From positions 2,294,001-2,358,000 of the forward strand of contig NZ_CP058627.1 in the NCBI RefSeq assembly GCF_013403565.1: a DNA stretch of 64,000 nucleotides. Direction: 5' to 3'. The translations under genes and the position numbers were made by a program. The DNA comes from Chitinibacter bivalviorum (GTDB taxonomy: Bacteria > Pseudomonadota > Gammaproteobacteria > Burkholderiales > Chitinibacteraceae). The number at the start of each line of letters is the position of its first letter. The stretch's first letter is position 1. The notes under the pieces were generated by a model. It did no database searches and was not told the origin of the DNA. It saw only the letters and a list, made by a program, of their open reading frames with translations. Below are positions 1 to 10,447 of the stretch, one piece after another.

Positions 1-549
1 ATCATTAATAGACTATGTAAAGCCGCAGGAACTTTTTTTATAAATCGAAACAAAATTAAAGATGCAAAACGAGTGAACATACAAATAACCAAGGCATTAT
101 TAGCGGGTGATATTACTGCATTTTTTCCGGAAGGCACTACAACAAATGGCAAAGAGATTAATCCGTTTAAGTCATCACTTCTACAGCCAGCAATCTCAAG
201 CAATGGTTCAATTCAACCAATTTATCTAAATTATACGGATAGGTACAATAAACATACTGACATTGCAGCATACACACAAGAAACCACACTAGTTGGCTCG
301 ATATGGAAGATAATTAGAGCAGATGGAATAAAAATGCATATTGATATACTACCATCCATCAAAACTAACAACTTAAGTCGAACCGAACTATCCGAACTCA
401 CTACAACTTCAGTACAAAATGCCCATGAGAACTTCAAATCTCAATACTTTGATATGTATGTGATGACTGTACCTGATAAATTTGCAGATCGGACAAACGA
501 ACAGCAGACAATTGCCCACCCCACACAGCACCAGTGTCTAAACCAATAA
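1..549 (+). CDS. PlsC-family acyltransferase, 5' end outside window
   Basis: The frame is open from the first base, so the start lies upstream. Residues 12-16 of the visible part (FFINR) and 42-46 (FPEGT) match conserved blocks of the glycerolipid acyltransferase family (PlsC-like), which transfers acyl chains to lysophospholipid or related acceptors at the inner membrane. The catalytic HxxxxD block would lie before the window. The last 116 bp overlap the 3' end of apaH on the other strand. The codons are AT-rich, unlike the genes after 34 kb. Family assignment is fairly sure; the acceptor is unknown. Confidence 0.8.
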   Translation: MINRLCKAAGTFFINRNKIKDAKRVNIQITKALLAGDITAFFPEGTTTNGKEINPFKSSLLQPAISSNGSIQPIYLNYTDRYNKHTDIAAYTQETTLVGSIWKIIRADGIKMHIDILPSIKTNNLSRTELSELTTTSVQNAHENFKSQYFDMYVMTVPDKFADRTNEQQTIAHPTQHQCLNQ

Positions 550-1252
550 GATTAGACGCCTTATAAAGCCCTAATGCCGACCAATGCCCAAAAATAACAG
601 TTGAATCGCAAGCCTTCCGTTTCAAACTGAACCACGGAGTCAAAGATTCAGGTGCCCCTATCAGCTCACCTTTATATTTAAAATCCAATCCTTCACTTGT
701 ACAAAAGCGCATTCTCGTAAATGCATTAATAGTGAATCTAAAACTTTCAGCTTCATCAAGCTCATTAGACCAAGCAATCGGCTTATTACCGTACATTAAA
801 GAGAACCAACTTTTCTTATCAGCACCAGAATATTTTATTCGCGCAGATTCTGCTAGTTTAAGGGCCTTCTTAATACCCCATCCCGGATACAACCCTGCAT
901 GAACAATATAATTACCTTCAATTTCTAACATTAAAGGTTGCTGAGACAGCCAACATAATAAGACAGATGCGTCTGAAGATTGTAAAACTTCATTAATTGT
1001 ATCGCCATCTTTCAGGCTACTAATACCCAGCCAACAAGCTAACAAATGTAAATCATGGTTCCCTAGTACTGTCGATGCACAATGACGATTTTGGTATACC
1101 CACTGCAATACCCGCAAGGAAGCTGGTCCCCGATTCACTAAATCACCGACAAAAATAATTCGATCGCAGTCTGTATTAAAATTAATTACATCCATGAGTC
1201 GTGATAACTCATCAAAACATCCTTGCACATCACCAACCACATAAGTTGCCAT
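434..1252 (-). CDS. apaH: Symmetrical bis(5'-nucleosyl)-tetraphosphatase ApaH
   Basis: This 272-residue protein is full length for ApaH, which hydrolyses Ap4A to two ADP and also removes Np4 caps from RNA. Metallophosphatase motifs are visible: GDVQG at 7-11, GDLVNRGP at 36-43 and GNHD at 64-67. The Q in the first motif replaces the H of E. coli ApaH; I recall the same variant in Neisseria and Pseudomonas homologues, so activity is expected. The gene is convergent with the acyltransferase and its last 116 bp are shared antisense. Base composition is low in GC for this window. Confidence 0.95.
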   Translation of the reverse strand: MATYVVGDVQGCFDELSRLMDVINFNTDCDRIIFVGDLVNRGPASLRVLQWVYQNRHCASTVLGNHDLHLLACWLGISSLKDGDTINEVLQSSDASVLLCWLSQQPLMLEIEGNYIVHAGLYPGWGIKKALKLAESARIKYSGADKKSWFSLMYGNKPIAWSNELDEAESFRFTINAFTRMRFCTSEGLDFKYKGELIGAPESLTPWFSLKRKACDSTVIFGHWSALGLYKASNLIGLDTGAVWGGQLSAVRLSDLQIYQVQSSHTYQSIEI

Positions 1253-1299
1253 TACAGAACCTAAAACATTTCAAATAATGATTAATAAAATGATGAACA

Positions 1300-1329
1300 A
1301 AAAAAAACCGACTCTAGGTCGGTTTTTTT
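1300..1329 (-). terminator. Bidirectional intrinsic terminator after rplQ
   Basis: A 6-bp stem (accgac/gtcggt, loop of 5) is flanked by runs of A and T, so it can terminate in both directions. It lies just after the rplQ stop and closes the long ribosomal array. Confidence 0.85.
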
Positions 1330-1345
1330 AATCATTCAACAGATA

Positions 1346-1732
1346 TTACTCTGCTGACTCAGCAACTACTTCTTCTGGGCGATCAACAAGTTCAACGTAT
1401 GCCATAGGAGCATTATCGCCAACTCGGAAACCGCACTTCAGAATACGCAAATAACCACCATTACGAGCAGTATAGCGTGGGCCAAGTACATCAAACAATT
1501 TAACTACAATGTCACGATCACGTGTACGAGAAAAAGCCAAACGGCGATTAGCCAGTGATGGTTTTTTACCCAAAGTAATCAATGGCTCTGCCACACGGCG
1601 TAATTCTTTAGCCTTTGGCAGGGTAGTTTTGATAACTTCATGCTTCAACAAGGCATTCGCCAAGTTACGAAGCATCGCAAGACGATGACTTGTCGTACGA
1701 TTTAATTTACGATTAGAAAGACGATGACGCAT
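1346..1732 (-). CDS. rplQ: 50S ribosomal protein L17
   Basis: A 128-residue L17 beginning [17 protein letters not shown], the family signature. It is a large-subunit protein near the exit tunnel. It is the last gene of the alpha operon, directly after rpoA (26-bp gap) as in most proteobacteria, and is followed by a strong terminator. Length is normal. Confidence 0.98.
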   Translation of the reverse strand: MRHRLSNRKLNRTTSHRLAMLRNLANALLKHEVIKTTLPKAKELRRVAEPLITLGKKPSLANRRLAFSRTRDRDIVVKLFDVLGPRYTARNGGYLRILKCGFRVGDNAPMAYVELVDRPEEVVAESAE

Positions 1733-1758
1733 TTGTCAATTCCTTTGCTAGTACCAGC

Positions 1759-2742
1759 TTATGGCTTGTCTAAGCCAGCTGGTGGCCAGTTTTCAAGGCG
1801 CATGCCAAGGCTAAGCCCTTTCGAAGCGAGCACTTCTTTGATCTCATTGAGTGATTTGCGACCTAAATTAGGAGCTTTTAACAACTCTGTTTCGGTACGC
1901 TGAATCAGATCACCAATATAATAGATGTTTTCCGCTTTTAGACAATTTGCAGAACGAACAGTCAACTCAAGATCATCTACCGGACGAAGCAGGATAGGAT
2001 CAATTGTAACCTGCGGCTCTACAACTTTTTCTTCTTGCGTACCTTCCAAATCAGCAAAAACACCGAGTTGGTCGATCAACATACGAGCTGCTTGGCGAAC
2101 TGCTTCATCTGGCTCAATTACGCCATTGGTTTCAATGTCGATAATCAAACGATCAAGATCAGTACGTTGCTCTACACGAGCGCTTTCTACTTGGTAGCTA
2201 ACACGGCGAATTGGGCTGAATGAAGCATCCAGAATAATCGTACCGATGGTACGTCCCTCTTCTTTATTAACGCGAGAAGGTGCAGGCTGATAGCCACGAC
2301 CTTTCTCAACGGTAATATCCATGCTTAACTTACCACCTGCAGACAGATGTGCAATCACATGATCAGGGTTAATCACCTCAACATCATGTGGCAACTGAAT
2401 GTCGGAAGCCTTGACGACACCCTCACCCTCTTTTGAAAGAGTAAGTGTGACAGAGTCCCGACCATGCAGTTTCAGCACAACACCTTTAAGGTTCAACAGG
2501 ATATCGACAACGTCTTCCTGCACGCCATCCAACGCGGAATATTCGTGAACAACACCATCAATTTTAACTTCTGTTGGCGCAAAACCCGCCATAGAAGATA
2601 AAAGAATTCGGCGTAGTGCATTACCGAGAGTATGGCCATAACCGCGCTCAAACGGCTCCATAACGACTTTCGCGTGTGCTTGAGCCAGAGCTTGCACATC
2701 GATGATGCGCGGTTTGAGCAACTCGTTTGCATTGATTTGCAT
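1759..2742 (-). CDS. rpoA: RNA polymerase alpha subunit
   Basis: A 327-residue alpha subunit. The N-terminal half carries the dimerisation and beta/beta' assembly domain. The C-terminal domain (about 250-327) contains the conserved [11 protein letters not shown] and [10 protein letters not shown] segments that bind UP elements and activators. It sits between rpsD and rplQ, the normal alpha-operon position. Nothing is unusual in length or order. Confidence 0.98.
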   Translation of the reverse strand: MQINANELLKPRIIDVQALAQAHAKVVMEPFERGYGHTLGNALRRILLSSMAGFAPTEVKIDGVVHEYSALDGVQEDVVDILLNLKGVVLKLHGRDSVTLTLSKEGEGVVKASDIQLPHDVEVINPDHVIAHLSAGGKLSMDITVEKGRGYQPAPSRVNKEEGRTIGTIILDASFSPIRRVSYQVESARVEQRTDLDRLIIDIETNGVIEPDEAVRQAARMLIDQLGVFADLEGTQEEKVVEPQVTIDPILLRPVDDLELTVRSANCLKAENIYYIGDLIQRTETELLKAPNLGRKSLNEIKEVLASKGLSLGMRLENWPPAGLDKP

Positions 2743-2775
2743 AAGTCAGTATCCCTTGCCAACCGGTTCAGGTTA

Positions 2776-3399
2776 TTACTTGGAGTAGAATTCAACTACT
2801 AACGATTCATTGATATCGCTAGACAGATCTGAACGCTCTGGCATGTTCTTAAACACACCTTCCATTTTTTTAGAATCAACCTGTACCCAGCTTGGGAAGC
2901 CAATGCCTTCAGCTAAGCTCAACGCTTCCTGAATACGTACTTGCTTCTTAGCTTTTTCACGTACAGCAACAACATCACCAGCTTTCACTTGGAAAGAAGG
3001 AATGTTTACAACGTTACCGTTAACAGTGATAGCCTTGTGGGAAACGAGTTGACGAGATTCGGAACGAGTAGAACCGTATCCCATACGATATACAACGTTA
3101 TCAAGACGAGACTCAAGCAATTTCAAGAGGTTTTCACCAGTCGAACCTTTGCGACGAGCTGCTTCTTCAAAATAACGGCGGAACTGACGTTCCAATACGC
3201 CGTAAATGCGACGGATCTTTTGCTTTTCACGCAGGTGAACGCCATAGTCCGACAGACGCATATTCTTTTTAGCGCCATGCTGGCCTGGGGCTTGTTCCAG
3301 CTTGCACTTGCTGTCGAGCGAACGACGTGCGCTTTTCAAGAACAGATCCGTGCCTTCGCGGCGTGCAAGTTTGCACTTGGGTCCAATATAACGAGCCAT
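2776..3399 (-). CDS. rpsD: 30S ribosomal protein S4
   Basis: A 207-residue S4 beginning [19 protein letters not shown]. It is a primary 16S rRNA binder that nucleates 30S assembly; in E. coli it represses the alpha operon, which cannot be confirmed here. The S4 RNA-binding domain lies at about 97-160 ([22 protein letters not shown]). It follows rpsK with a 14-bp gap. Confidence 0.98.
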   Translation of the reverse strand: MARYIGPKCKLARREGTDLFLKSARRSLDSKCKLEQAPGQHGAKKNMRLSDYGVHLREKQKIRRIYGVLERQFRRYFEEAARRKGSTGENLLKLLESRLDNVVYRMGYGSTRSESRQLVSHKAITVNGNVVNIPSFQVKAGDVVAVREKAKKQVRIQEALSLAEGIGFPSWVQVDSKKMEGVFKNMPERSDLSSDINESLVVEFYSK

Positions 3400-3413
3400 T
3401 TCTTACTCCAGAA

Positions 3414-3806
3414 TTAGATACGACGCTTCTTCGCAGGACGGCAGCCGTTGTGCGGAACAGGCGTCACATCCGAGATACTGGTGATCTTGAAACCGAGTGC
3501 GTTCAAAGCACGCACAGCAGATTCACGACCAGGGCCCGGACCCTTGATGCGTACTTCTAGGTTCTTAACACCATATTCTTGGGCAACTTTACCAGCTGCT
3601 TCTGCTGCAACCTGTGCGGCAAAAGGTGTACTTTTACGAGAGCCTTTAAAACCAGCACCGCCCGAGGTAGCCCAAGATAAAGCATTGCCTTGGCGATCAG
3701 TGATGGTAATGATCGTGTTATTGAAAGAAGCGTGAACGTGCACGATTCCTTCTGACACGCTCTTTTTGACTTTCTTACGTACACGAGCTGTGTTTGCTTT
3801 AGCCAT
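3414..3806 (-). CDS. rpsK: 30S ribosomal protein S11
   Basis: A 130-residue S11 of the 30S platform, ending in the typical [18 protein letters not shown] tail. [17 protein letters not shown] is the conserved core. It lies 15 bp after rpsM in the alpha operon. Length and position are normal. Confidence 0.98.
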   Translation of the reverse strand: MAKANTARVRKKVKKSVSEGIVHVHASFNNTIITITDRQGNALSWATSGGAGFKGSRKSTPFAAQVAAEAAGKVAQEYGVKNLEVRIKGPGPGRESAVRALNALGFKITSISDVTPVPHNGCRPAKKRRI

Positions 3807-3821
3807 AATTTATGTCCTTAA

Positions 3822-4184
3822 TTACTTCTTGCCAGCGATAGACTTACGTGGACCCTTGCGAGTACGTGCGTTAGTCTTAGTACGCTGACCGCGAACTGGC
3901 AGGCCTTTGCGGTGACGGAAACCACGATAGCAGCCAAGGTCCATAAGACGCTTGATGCTCATGGTTACTTCACGACGCAGATCACCTTCGATGGTGAATT
4001 TACCTACTTCGTCACGTAGTTTTTCAAGTTCAACATCACTGAGATCTTTTACTTTCTTGCTAGGCTCAATTGCAGTAGTAGCACAAATCGCTTTAGCGCG
4101 AGTTTGACCAATACCGTAAATAGCCTGAAGACCGATCACAGTATGCTGATGATTAGGTATGTTAACCCCAGCAATACGGGCCAT
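3822..4184 (-). CDS. rpsM: 30S ribosomal protein S13
   Basis: A 120-residue S13 of the 30S head, contacting tRNA and the B1 bridges. It begins [14 protein letters not shown] and has the C-terminal basic tail [15 protein letters not shown]. It follows rpmJ at 58 bp. In E. coli the S4-responsive pseudoknot sits just upstream of rpsM; no such structure was verified here. Confidence 0.98.
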   Translation of the reverse strand: MARIAGVNIPNHQHTVIGLQAIYGIGQTRAKAICATTAIEPSKKVKDLSDVELEKLRDEVGKFTIEGDLRREVTMSIKRLMDLGCYRGFRHRKGLPVRGQRTKTNARTRKGPRKSIAGKK

Positions 4185-4242
4185 ACTTCTTACCCCAGGT
4201 TAAAAAGTGGTGGATTTTAACACCAATAGCCGATTGACTCAA

Positions 4243-4356
4243 TCAGCCTTGACGCTGCTTGTGCCGTGGGTCAGTACAAATTACACGCACAACACGGTTG
4301 CGACGAATAATTTTGCAGTTACGGCAGATTTTCTTGACCGATGCTTGAACTCTCAT
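4243..4356 (-). CDS. rpmJ: 50S ribosomal protein L36, zinc-binding form
   Basis: A 37-codon gene, too short for most ORF filters, beginning [16 protein letters not shown]11, C14, C27 and H32 form the zinc site of the C+ form of L36. A Shine-Dalgarno AGGA sits six bases before the ATG. It is separated from secY by 256 bp containing a hairpin, so it appears to head the alpha operon rather than end spc as in E. coli. No infA lies between secY and this gene. Confidence 0.97.
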   Translation of the reverse strand: MRVQASVKKICRNCKIIRRNRVVRVICTDPRHKQRQG

Positions 4357-4538
4357 GGTCTATCCTTTGAAAACAAAGTAAAATCCCAGCCAAAAAAAAG
4401 ACTGGAATACGTTGCAATCACTGTTAATGTCGCGAGCACCCAAACCACAAGAGCTAGCAAACTCCAGCAAAGTCCGCAAATATAACACAAACGAACAAAC
4501 TAAGAAACAAAAAACAGCAACCACACGTCAGTAAAAAT

Positions 4539-4567
4539 GAGAGACCTAAATTTTTATTAGATCTCTC
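4539..4567 (-). terminator. Hairpin after secY, spc/alpha boundary
   Basis: An 11-bp inverted repeat (one G-U pair as RNA) with a 7-nt loop. On the minus strand it is followed by c-attttta, a weak T tract. It lies about 45 bp after secY and 180 bp before rpmJ, so it is placed to end or attenuate spc transcription. A TATATT box at 4479-4484 could serve an alpha promoter, but I see no convincing -35. Confidence 0.55.
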
Positions 4568-4612
4568 AAACAAAAATTGTTACACAGATAAAACTGCGAA
4601 TAACAAATAAAA

Positions 4613-5917
4613 CTAACCTTTGAAGTTCGCCTTTTTAAGCAAACCTTCATACTGATGGGACAGGACATACGACTGCATCTGAGCCATGAAATCCATAGTA
4701 ACCACAACCAAAATCAGTAATGAAGTGCCACCAAAGTAGAATGGAACATTCCATTTAAGAATCAAAAATTCTGGAATCAAACACACAAAAGCGATGTAAA
4801 TAGCACCGATCAAAGTTAATTTCATGATCAACTTCTCGATGTACCGAGCCGTATGATCACCAGGACGATACCCAGGAATCATTGCTCCGCTTTTCTTCAG
4901 GTTATCAGCAGTCTCACGCGGATTAAACACCAAAGCTGTGTAGAAATAACAGAAGAAAATAATAGCAGCCGCATAGAAAAGTACGTAGAGAGGCTGACCT
5001 GGGTGAAGTTTATCACCGATAGATTTCAACCAAGAAAAGTGCTGACTATTCCCTGTCCACGACAAAACTGTTGCAGGAAAGAGAATAATCGATGATGCGA
5101 AAATTGGAGGTATCACCCCAGCCATATTAATCTTGAGCGGGAGAAATGAACTCTGAGCCTGCATCAAGCGGTTGCCAACTTGACGCTTAGCATATTGTAC
5201 TGGAACCTTACGTTGCCCGCGCTCAACAAACACCACCGCGGCAGTTAGGAGAACAACACCAACAAAAAGGAAAATAACAAGCAGTATCGGCAAGGCGCCT
5301 TGATTAGTAAGCGACAAAGTCTTACCAATAGCGGAAGGCACACCCGATGCAATACCTGCACAAATAATGATGGAAATGCCATTACCTAAACCACGCTCGG
5401 TGATTTGCTCACCCAGCCACATCAAAAACATAGTCCCAGTCACTAATGAAACCATAGTAACTGCAACAAATAAACCTTGATCCATCACCACCAAATTTGG
5501 CTGACGGAATAGCATCATTGCAATACCGAAGCTCTGAGCCGATGCGAGCAAAACGGTAAAGTAGCGGGTATATTGAGTCAACTTACGTCGACCCGCCTCA
5601 CCTTCTTTTTTCAACTGTTTAAGATTAGGCAGAACTTCACCGGCAAGCTGAATGATAATCGAAGCCGAAATGTACGGCATGATACCAATAGCAAAAACAG
5701 TGAAGCGCGACAAAGCACCACCTGAAAACATATTAAACATGTTTAACAGGCCAGTTTGCGATGACTGGAACAAGTTCGCCAATTCCACAGGATTAATCCC
5801 AGGAACAGGAATGTGAGCACCGATACGGTAAACAATCAGTGCACCAACAACAAACCAAATACGTTTTTTTAGATCAGCAAACTTAGATGCTGAACCAGCC
5901 AATGCGGGATTTGCCAC
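4613..5917 (-). CDS. secY: Preprotein translocase subunit SecY
   Basis: A 434-residue channel subunit of the SecYEG translocon with ten expected membrane helices. The N-terminus ([22 protein letters not shown]) and the [15 protein letters not shown] loop are typical. It follows rplO with a 25-bp gap and ends the spc group. The partner secE lies in this window beside nusG. Confidence 0.98.
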   Translation of the reverse strand: MANPALAGSASKFADLKKRIWFVVGALIVYRIGAHIPVPGINPVELANLFQSSQTGLLNMFNMFSGGALSRFTVFAIGIMPYISASIIIQLAGEVLPNLKQLKKEGEAGRRKLTQYTRYFTVLLASAQSFGIAMMLFRQPNLVVMDQGLFVAVTMVSLVTGTMFLMWLGEQITERGLGNGISIIICAGIASGVPSAIGKTLSLTNQGALPILLVIFLFVGVVLLTAAVVFVERGQRKVPVQYAKRQVGNRLMQAQSSFLPLKINMAGVIPPIFASSIILFPATVLSWTGNSQHFSWLKSIGDKLHPGQPLYVLFYAAAIIFFCYFYTALVFNPRETADNLKKSGAMIPGYRPGDHTARYIEKLIMKLTLIGAIYIAFVCLIPEFLILKWNVPFYFGGTSLLILVVVTMDFMAQMQSYVLSHQYEGLLKKANFKG

Positions 5918-5942
5918 GTTCTGCCTTAACCTTTAATAATTA

Positions 5943-6377
5943 TTACTCGCCAACAGAACCACCAGCAGCTTCAATTGCAGCCTTAGCGCCTTTAGTAGCC
6001 AAAACACCCTTAAGTGTTACAGCTTTTTCAATCGCACCAGACAATACAACTTTGCAGCTGATTGAGTGTTGAGAAATTAAACCAGCCTGAACTAAGCTAA
6101 GCATATCAATTTCAGAGATAGGCAACGCTTGTAATTCAGAAAGTGTAACTTCAGCATTTTTACCTTGAGCCAAAGATTTGAAACCACGCTTAGGCAAACG
6201 GCGTTGCAAAGGCATTTGACCGCCTTCGAAACCTACCTTATGAAAACCACCAGCGCGTGATTTTTGACCTTTGTGACCACGACCACATGTTTTACCAAGG
6301 CCAGAGCCAATACCACGACCAACACGCTTGCTTGAATGCTTTGCGCCAACGCCTGGAGTTAAAGTATTAAGTTCCAT
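5943..6377 (-). CDS. rplO: 50S ribosomal protein L15
   Basis: A 144-residue L15. The frame extends 12 bases further upstream, but the start at MELNTLTPG is chosen because it matches the family N-terminus and lies directly behind the rpmD stop. The glycine-rich [21 protein letters not shown] stretch is the family hallmark and binds 23S rRNA. It lies between rpmD and secY as usual in spc. Confidence 0.95.
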   Translation of the reverse strand: MELNTLTPGVGAKHSSKRVGRGIGSGLGKTCGRGHKGQKSRAGGFHKVGFEGGQMPLQRRLPKRGFKSLAQGKNAEVTLSELQALPISEIDMLSLVQAGLISQHSISCKVVLSGAIEKAVTLKGVLATKGAKAAIEAAGGSVGE

Positions 6378-6378
6378 T

Positions 6379-6564
6379 TTAACCCTCAACCTTCAGCAAG
6401 TAGCTGATCTTGTTAACCATACCACGGTTTTCTGGTGTATCGATAACCACAGCAGAGCTATTAGTTTTACGAAGACCCAAACCACGTGCGCAGGCTTTGT
6501 GAGACTCAAGACGACCAATTAGGCTTTTTACCAAAGTCACCTTAATTGTTTTAACGTCGCTCAT
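6379..6564 (-). CDS. rpmD: 50S ribosomal protein L30
   Basis: A 61-residue L30 with the [17 protein letters not shown] core. Its start overlaps the rpsE stop by four bases (ATGA), suggesting translational coupling. Normal spc order rpsE-rpmD-rplO. Confidence 0.97.
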   Translation of the reverse strand: MSDVKTIKVTLVKSLIGRLESHKACARGLGLRKTNSSAVVIDTPENRGMVNKISYLLKVEG

Positions 6565-7076
6565 TGTGCACCCCCAAGAATCTCTTCAACTGATTTACCA
6601 CGTTTAGCAGCAATCTCAGCTGGTGTATGCAACTTAGACAAACCGTCTAAAGTAGCACGCACAATATTGTATGGGTTAGTAGAGCCATGGCATTTGGCAG
6701 TAATGTTATGAATACCCATTACTTCAAATACTGCACGCATCGGGCCGCCAGCAATAATACCAGTACCTTCAGGTGCGGGCTGCATAAACACAGTTGTAGC
6801 ACCATGCTTACCAAAAACAGTGTGCTGAACAGTACCGTTACGCAGGCTTACTTTAACCATTTTGCGACGAGCTTCTTCCATCGCTTTTTGTACAGCTACT
6901 GGCACTTCCTTAGATTTGCCCTTACCCATACCAACGCCACCATCACCATCACCAACGACAGTAAGAGCAGCAAAACCAAGGATACGACCGCCTTTAACGA
7001 CTTTGGTAACGCGATTCACGCTTACCATCTTCTCCCGAAGGCCGTCCTGACGATCTTCCATTTCGTTCTTAGCCAT
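6561..7076 (-). CDS. rpsE: 30S ribosomal protein S5
   Basis: A 171-residue S5, a 30S body protein important for decoding accuracy. The N-terminal double-stranded RNA-binding domain is visible ([22 protein letters not shown], residues about 20-41), as is the [15 protein letters not shown] loop. It lies 20 bp after rplR and overlaps rpmD by four bases. Confidence 0.98.
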   Translation of the reverse strand: MAKNEMEDRQDGLREKMVSVNRVTKVVKGGRILGFAALTVVGDGDGGVGMGKGKSKEVPVAVQKAMEEARRKMVKVSLRNGTVQHTVFGKHGATTVFMQPAPEGTGIIAGGPMRAVFEVMGIHNITAKCHGSTNPYNIVRATLDGLSKLHTPAEIAAKRGKSVEEILGGAQ

Positions 7077-7096
7077 TATTTGAACTCCAAACTCAA

Positions 7097-7450
7097 TTAG
7101 AAGACGAGGCCAGCTTCACGAGCCGCATCAGCCAGTGCTTTAACACGGCCGTGGTATTGGAAACCTGAGCGATCGAAAGCTACGTTTTGAACACCAGCTG
7201 CTTTTGCCTTTTCAGCAATCAGCTTACCTACAGCCACTGCACTTGCAACATTGCCGCCGTTCTTAACTTCAGAACGCAGAGCCGCTTCAAGTGTATTAGC
7301 AGAAGCCAAAACTTTACTCCCAGTCTCATCAATGATCTGAGCGTAAATATGGCTATTGGTACGGTGCACAGACAAGCGCACGACCTTGAGCTCCGCAATC
7401 TTGGCACGGGTTTTACGTGCACGGCGAAGTCTGCTTTGATTCTTATCCAT
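7097..7450 (-). CDS. rplR: 50S ribosomal protein L18
   Basis: A 117-residue L18 of the 5S rRNA domain, with the [17 protein letters not shown] core and the C-terminal [23 protein letters not shown]. It lies between rplF and rpsE with short gaps, the standard spc order. Confidence 0.98.
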   Translation of the reverse strand: MDKNQSRLRRARKTRAKIAELKVVRLSVHRTNSHIYAQIIDETGSKVLASANTLEAALRSEVKNGGNVASAVAVGKLIAEKAKAAGVQNVAFDRSGFQYHGRVKALADAAREAGLVF

Positions 7451-7463
7451 AATTCAGCCTCGA

Positions 7464-7997
7464 TTACTTCTTCTTGGTTTCTTTGATAACAACCACTTCG
7501 TCAGAATAACGTACACCCTTGCCTTTATATGGCTCAGGAGAACGGTAAGCGCGAATCTCGGCTGCAACTTGACCTAGAAGTTGTTTATCGGCACCCTTCA
7601 GGATGATCTCAGTTTGAGACGGAGTCTCGCACTTGATACCCACGGGCATTTGATGTGCAACTGGATGAGAAAAACCCAATGACAGATTCAGCACATCGCC
7701 TTGAGCTTGAGCACGGTAACCAACACCAACCAGTGTCAATTTACGCTCAAAGCCTTTGTTAACACCATTTACCATGTTGTTAACTAAAGCGCGCAAAGTA
7801 CCAGACATTGAACGAGCAAATTTGCTATTGCCATTGGCAGCAAAAGTAACCGAACCGTCTTTAACTTCAACAGCTACGTCAGCAACAACTGGATGAGTAA
7901 GAGTACCCTGAGGACCCTTAACTTCGATTTTACCTTGGCCGAGTTTAACTTCGACACCAGCCGGAATTGCAACCGGATTTTTAGCTACGCGAGACAT
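7464..7997 (-). CDS. rplF: 50S ribosomal protein L6
   Basis: A 177-residue L6, made of two repeated domains and located near the factor-binding site. It begins [17 protein letters not shown] and ends with the [16 protein letters not shown] motif. It lies 12 bp after rpsH. Confidence 0.98.
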   Translation of the reverse strand: MSRVAKNPVAIPAGVEVKLGQGKIEVKGPQGTLTHPVVADVAVEVKDGSVTFAANGNSKFARSMSGTLRALVNNMVNGVNKGFERKLTLVGVGYRAQAQGDVLNLSLGFSHPVAHQMPVGIKCETPSQTEIILKGADKQLLGQVAAEIRAYRSPEPYKGKGVRYSDEVVVIKETKKK

Positions 7998-8009
7998 TGT
8001 GACACCTCA

Positions 8010-8402
8010 TCAAGCAACGATGCACAGCAACTCACCACCAATACCATTGGCGCGTGCTTTGCGGTCGGTCATCACACCCTTGGAAGTGGACAAGATTGCC
8101 ACGCCAAGACCATTCATCACACTTGGGATATCGCTAGTACTGCGATAGTCACGCAAGCCTGGTTTTGAAATACGGTCAAGGCGCTCAATTACTGGGCGTC
8201 CAGCGTAGTACTTCAATTCAATCGTCAGCACCGGCTTAACTTCACCAGTAACCAAGAACGATTCAACATAACCTTCTTCGTGTAAAACTTTTGCAATCGC
8301 TACCTTCAATTTAGAAGAAGGCATTACTACCGAAGCTTTATCAGCACGCTGCGCGTTACGGATGCGAGTCAGCATATCGGCGATAGGATCATGCATTGCC
8401 AT
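8010..8402 (-). CDS. rpsH: 30S ribosomal protein S8
   Basis: A 130-residue S8 beginning [16 protein letters not shown] and ending in the typical [15 protein letters not shown]. It binds the 16S rRNA central domain; in E. coli it represses spc by binding mRNA near rplE. It follows rpsN by 15 bp. Confidence 0.98.
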   Translation of the reverse strand: MAMHDPIADMLTRIRNAQRADKASVVMPSSKLKVAIAKVLHEEGYVESFLVTGEVKPVLTIELKYYAGRPVIERLDRISKPGLRDYRSTSDIPSVMNGLGVAILSTSKGVMTDRKARANGIGGELLCIVA

Positions 8403-8417
8403 GTTATTTCTCTCCTA

Positions 8418-8723
8418 TTACCAGCTTGCTTTAACAAGACCCGGAATCTCACCCTTAAAGGCGAGATCACGCAACTTGCTACGGCCAAGACCGAACTTAC
8501 GGAACACACCACGTGAACGACCAGTCAATTTGCAACGATTGTGCAAACGAACAGGTGAAGAATTACGTGGCAGTTGCTGGAGTTTCAAACGAGCTTGGAA
8601 TTGATCTTCCTCACTCGCATTTTGATCATTAATAATGACCAAGAGCTTTTCACGCTTAGCAGCAAATTTTGCAACTACAGCAGCGCGTTTAGCTTCACGA
8701 TTAATCAGTGCAAGTTTTGCCAT
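8418..8723 (-). CDS. rpsN: 30S ribosomal protein S14, zinc-free form
   Basis: A 101-residue S14 starting [13 protein letters not shown]; the frame runs 60 bases further upstream into rplE, but that part has no family similarity. No CxxC pairs are present, so this is the long zinc-independent form. It ends GLVKASW. It is needed late in 30S head assembly. Confidence 0.96.
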   Translation of the reverse strand: MAKLALINREAKRAAVVAKFAAKREKLLVIINDQNASEEDQFQARLKLQQLPRNSSPVRLHNRCKLTGRSRGVFRKFGLGRSKLRDLAFKGEIPGLVKASW

Positions 8724-8730
8724 GATCGCC

Positions 8731-9270
8731 TCAATTCTTGAACGGGAACTTAAAGGCTGCGAGCAAAGCGCGAGCTTCCTCATCAGTCTTAGCCGTAGTC
8801 GTAATGGTAATATTCATGCCACGCAGAGCATCAATCTTATCGTACTCAATTTCCGGGAAAATGATTTGTTCTTTAACGCCCATGTTGAAGTTACCACGGC
8901 CGTCAAAAGATTTACCACCAATACCACGGAAGTCACGCACACGCGGGAGTGCGATCGTAACCAAACGATCCAAGAATTCATACATGCGTTCACGACGCAA
9001 AGTCACCTTACAACCTACTGGGTAACCATCACGAATCTTAAAGCCTGCAATAGACTTTTTAGACTTCGTAACCACTGGTTTCTGACCTGCAATTTTTTGC
9101 ATGTCACCAACCGCGAATTCCATAACTTTTTTATCTGCAACTGCTTCGCCAACACCCATGTTAATGGTGATTTTTTCAATGCGAGGCACCTGCATTACAG
9201 ATTTGTAGCCGAATTGTTTAACCAACTCAGGAACGATCTTGCTTTCATATACTTCTTGAAAACGAGCCAT
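8731..9270 (-). CDS. rplE: 50S ribosomal protein L5
   Basis: A 179-residue L5 that binds 5S rRNA and contacts P-site tRNA. Motifs include [24 protein letters not shown] and [21 protein letters not shown]. It lies between rplX (11-bp gap) and rpsN. Confidence 0.98.
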   Translation of the reverse strand: MARFQEVYESKIVPELVKQFGYKSVMQVPRIEKITINMGVGEAVADKKVMEFAVGDMQKIAGQKPVVTKSKKSIAGFKIRDGYPVGCKVTLRRERMYEFLDRLVTIALPRVRDFRGIGGKSFDGRGNFNMGVKEQIIFPEIEYDKIDALRGMNITITTTAKTDEEARALLAAFKFPFKN

Positions 9271-9281
9271 TGTAATTCCCC

Positions 9282-9602
9282 TTAGCCGCCAACTACTTCG
9301 CCACTAGACTTAAACACGCGAACTTTCTTGCCATCTTCAAGAGTCTTGAAGCCAACACGATCAGCCTTGCCAGTCTTAGCATTGAAAATAGCAACATTAG
9401 ATACGTGAACTGGCATAGTCAGCTCAACAATACCACCTTGTACGCCACGCATTGGATTTGGCTTTTGGTGTTTTTTTACTACGTTAACACCCTCAACCAC
9501 AACACGCTCAGTAGCAGGCAGTGCGCGAACAACAGTACCGCGCTTACCTTTATCTTTGCCAGTGAGAACAACAACTTCATCGCCTTTGCGAATCTTATTC
9601 AT
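9282..9602 (-). CDS. rplX: 50S ribosomal protein L24
   Basis: A 106-residue L24 with an N-terminal KOW motif ([20 protein letters not shown]). It initiates 50S assembly. Spacing to rplN (12 bp) and rplE (11 bp) indicates co-transcription. Confidence 0.98.
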   Translation of the reverse strand: MNKIRKGDEVVVLTGKDKGKRGTVVRALPATERVVVEGVNVVKKHQKPNPMRGVQGGIVELTMPVHVSNVAIFNAKTGKADRVGFKTLEDGKKVRVFKSSGEVVGG

Positions 9603-9614
9603 ACCGGATTCCTC

Positions 9615-9983
9615 TTATAGAACTTCAGGCGCAAGAGATACAATCTTCATAAAGCGCTCGGTACGCAATTCACGCGTAACTGGCCCGAAGATGCGAGTAC
9701 CAATTGGCTCAAGCTTCGCATTAAGAAGAACTGCCGCATTGCCGTCGAACTTAATCAACGCGCCATCAGCACGACGAACACCCTTGGCAGTACGAACCAC
9801 CACAGCATTATAAACGTCGCCTTTTTTCACACGACCACGTGGAGCCGCATCTTTGATGCTCACCTTGATGATGTCACCAACCGATGCATAACGACGCTTA
9901 GAGCCACCCAACACTTTAATGCACATAACAGAACGCGCACCAGTATTGTCAGCAACCTCAAGCTTTGATTGCATTTGAATCAT
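9615..9983 (-). CDS. rplN: 50S ribosomal protein L14
   Basis: A 122-residue L14 beginning [19 protein letters not shown], with family motifs [10 protein letters not shown] and [11 protein letters not shown] clear GGAGG lies ten bases before the ATG. It is the first gene after a 199-bp hairpin-containing gap behind rpsQ, matching the start of the E. coli spc operon. Confidence 0.98.
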   Translation of the reverse strand: MIQMQSKLEVADNTGARSVMCIKVLGGSKRRYASVGDIIKVSIKDAAPRGRVKKGDVYNAVVVRTAKGVRRADGALIKFDGNAAVLLNAKLEPIGTRIFGPVTRELRTERFMKIVSLAPEVL

Positions 9984-10019
9984 TTATCACAAACCTCCAA
10001 CTTAATCCGCCTAAATTAG

Positions 10020-10034
10020 CCTGGTTCAACCAGG
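10020..10034 (-). repeat. Small hairpin in the rplN leader
   Basis: A 6-bp stem (cctggt/accagg) with a 3-nt loop lies about 40 bases before rplN. It may be a leader structure; its function is unknown. Confidence 0.3.
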
Positions 10035-10123
10035 TGCCCGGATGAACCGAGCCAAGAGCGGCCAGTTTTGGATCCCGAAGGGAAAACACGCATCGAACAC
10101 AAAGGAACAATACGCAAGGAAAA

Positions 10124-10152
10124 CGGGCATTCTACACAAGATAGAATGCCCG
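10124..10152 (-). terminator. Hairpin at the rpsQ/rplN (S10/spc) boundary
   Basis: A perfect 11-bp stem with a 7-nt loop, followed on the minus strand by tttt. It lies 30 bases after the rpsQ stop and 140 bases before rplN. The T run is short, so partial termination or an mRNA-stabilising 3' end are both possible. Confidence 0.6.
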
Positions 10153-10182
10153 CGCAAGCAACATTGACAACTAATTATAAAA

Positions 10183-10446
10183 TTAGATGACGCGTGCTTT
10201 TTCTACCAATCCAGTAACAGCCCAAGACTTAGTCTTAGACAAAGGACGGCACTCTTCGATCGTCACAACATCGCCTTCGCCATATTGATTCGCTTCATCG
10301 TGCGCATGGTATTTTTTAGATTGACGAACCATTTTTCCGTAAAGCGGATGTTTAACCAAACGCTCAACCAAAACAGTTACTGTCTTATCCATTTTGTTGC
10401 TAACCACTCGACCAGTCAGCGTACGCTTGAGTTTAGCTTCGCTCAT
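10183..10446 (-). CDS. rpsQ: 30S ribosomal protein S17
   Basis: An 87-residue S17 starting [22 protein letters not shown]. The open frame reaches 96 bases further into rpmC, but that extension resembles nothing in S17. It has the OB-fold motif [18 protein letters not shown]. It is the last S10-group gene before a hairpin. Confidence 0.96.
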   Translation of the reverse strand: MSEAKLKRTLTGRVVSNKMDKTVTVLVERLVKHPLYGKMVRQSKKYHAHDEANQYGEGDVVTIEECRPLSKTKSWAVTGLVEKARVI

Positions 10447-10447
10447 A

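Noticed and set aside
434..1252. Loss of function of ApaH because of Q instead of H in the GDxHG motif
   Set aside because: I recall the same GDxQG form in Neisseria and Pseudomonas ApaH, so it is a normal variant.
8635..9285. 216-codon plus-strand frame across rpsN and rplE
   Set aside because: It is antisense to two certain ribosomal protein genes and resembles no protein family.
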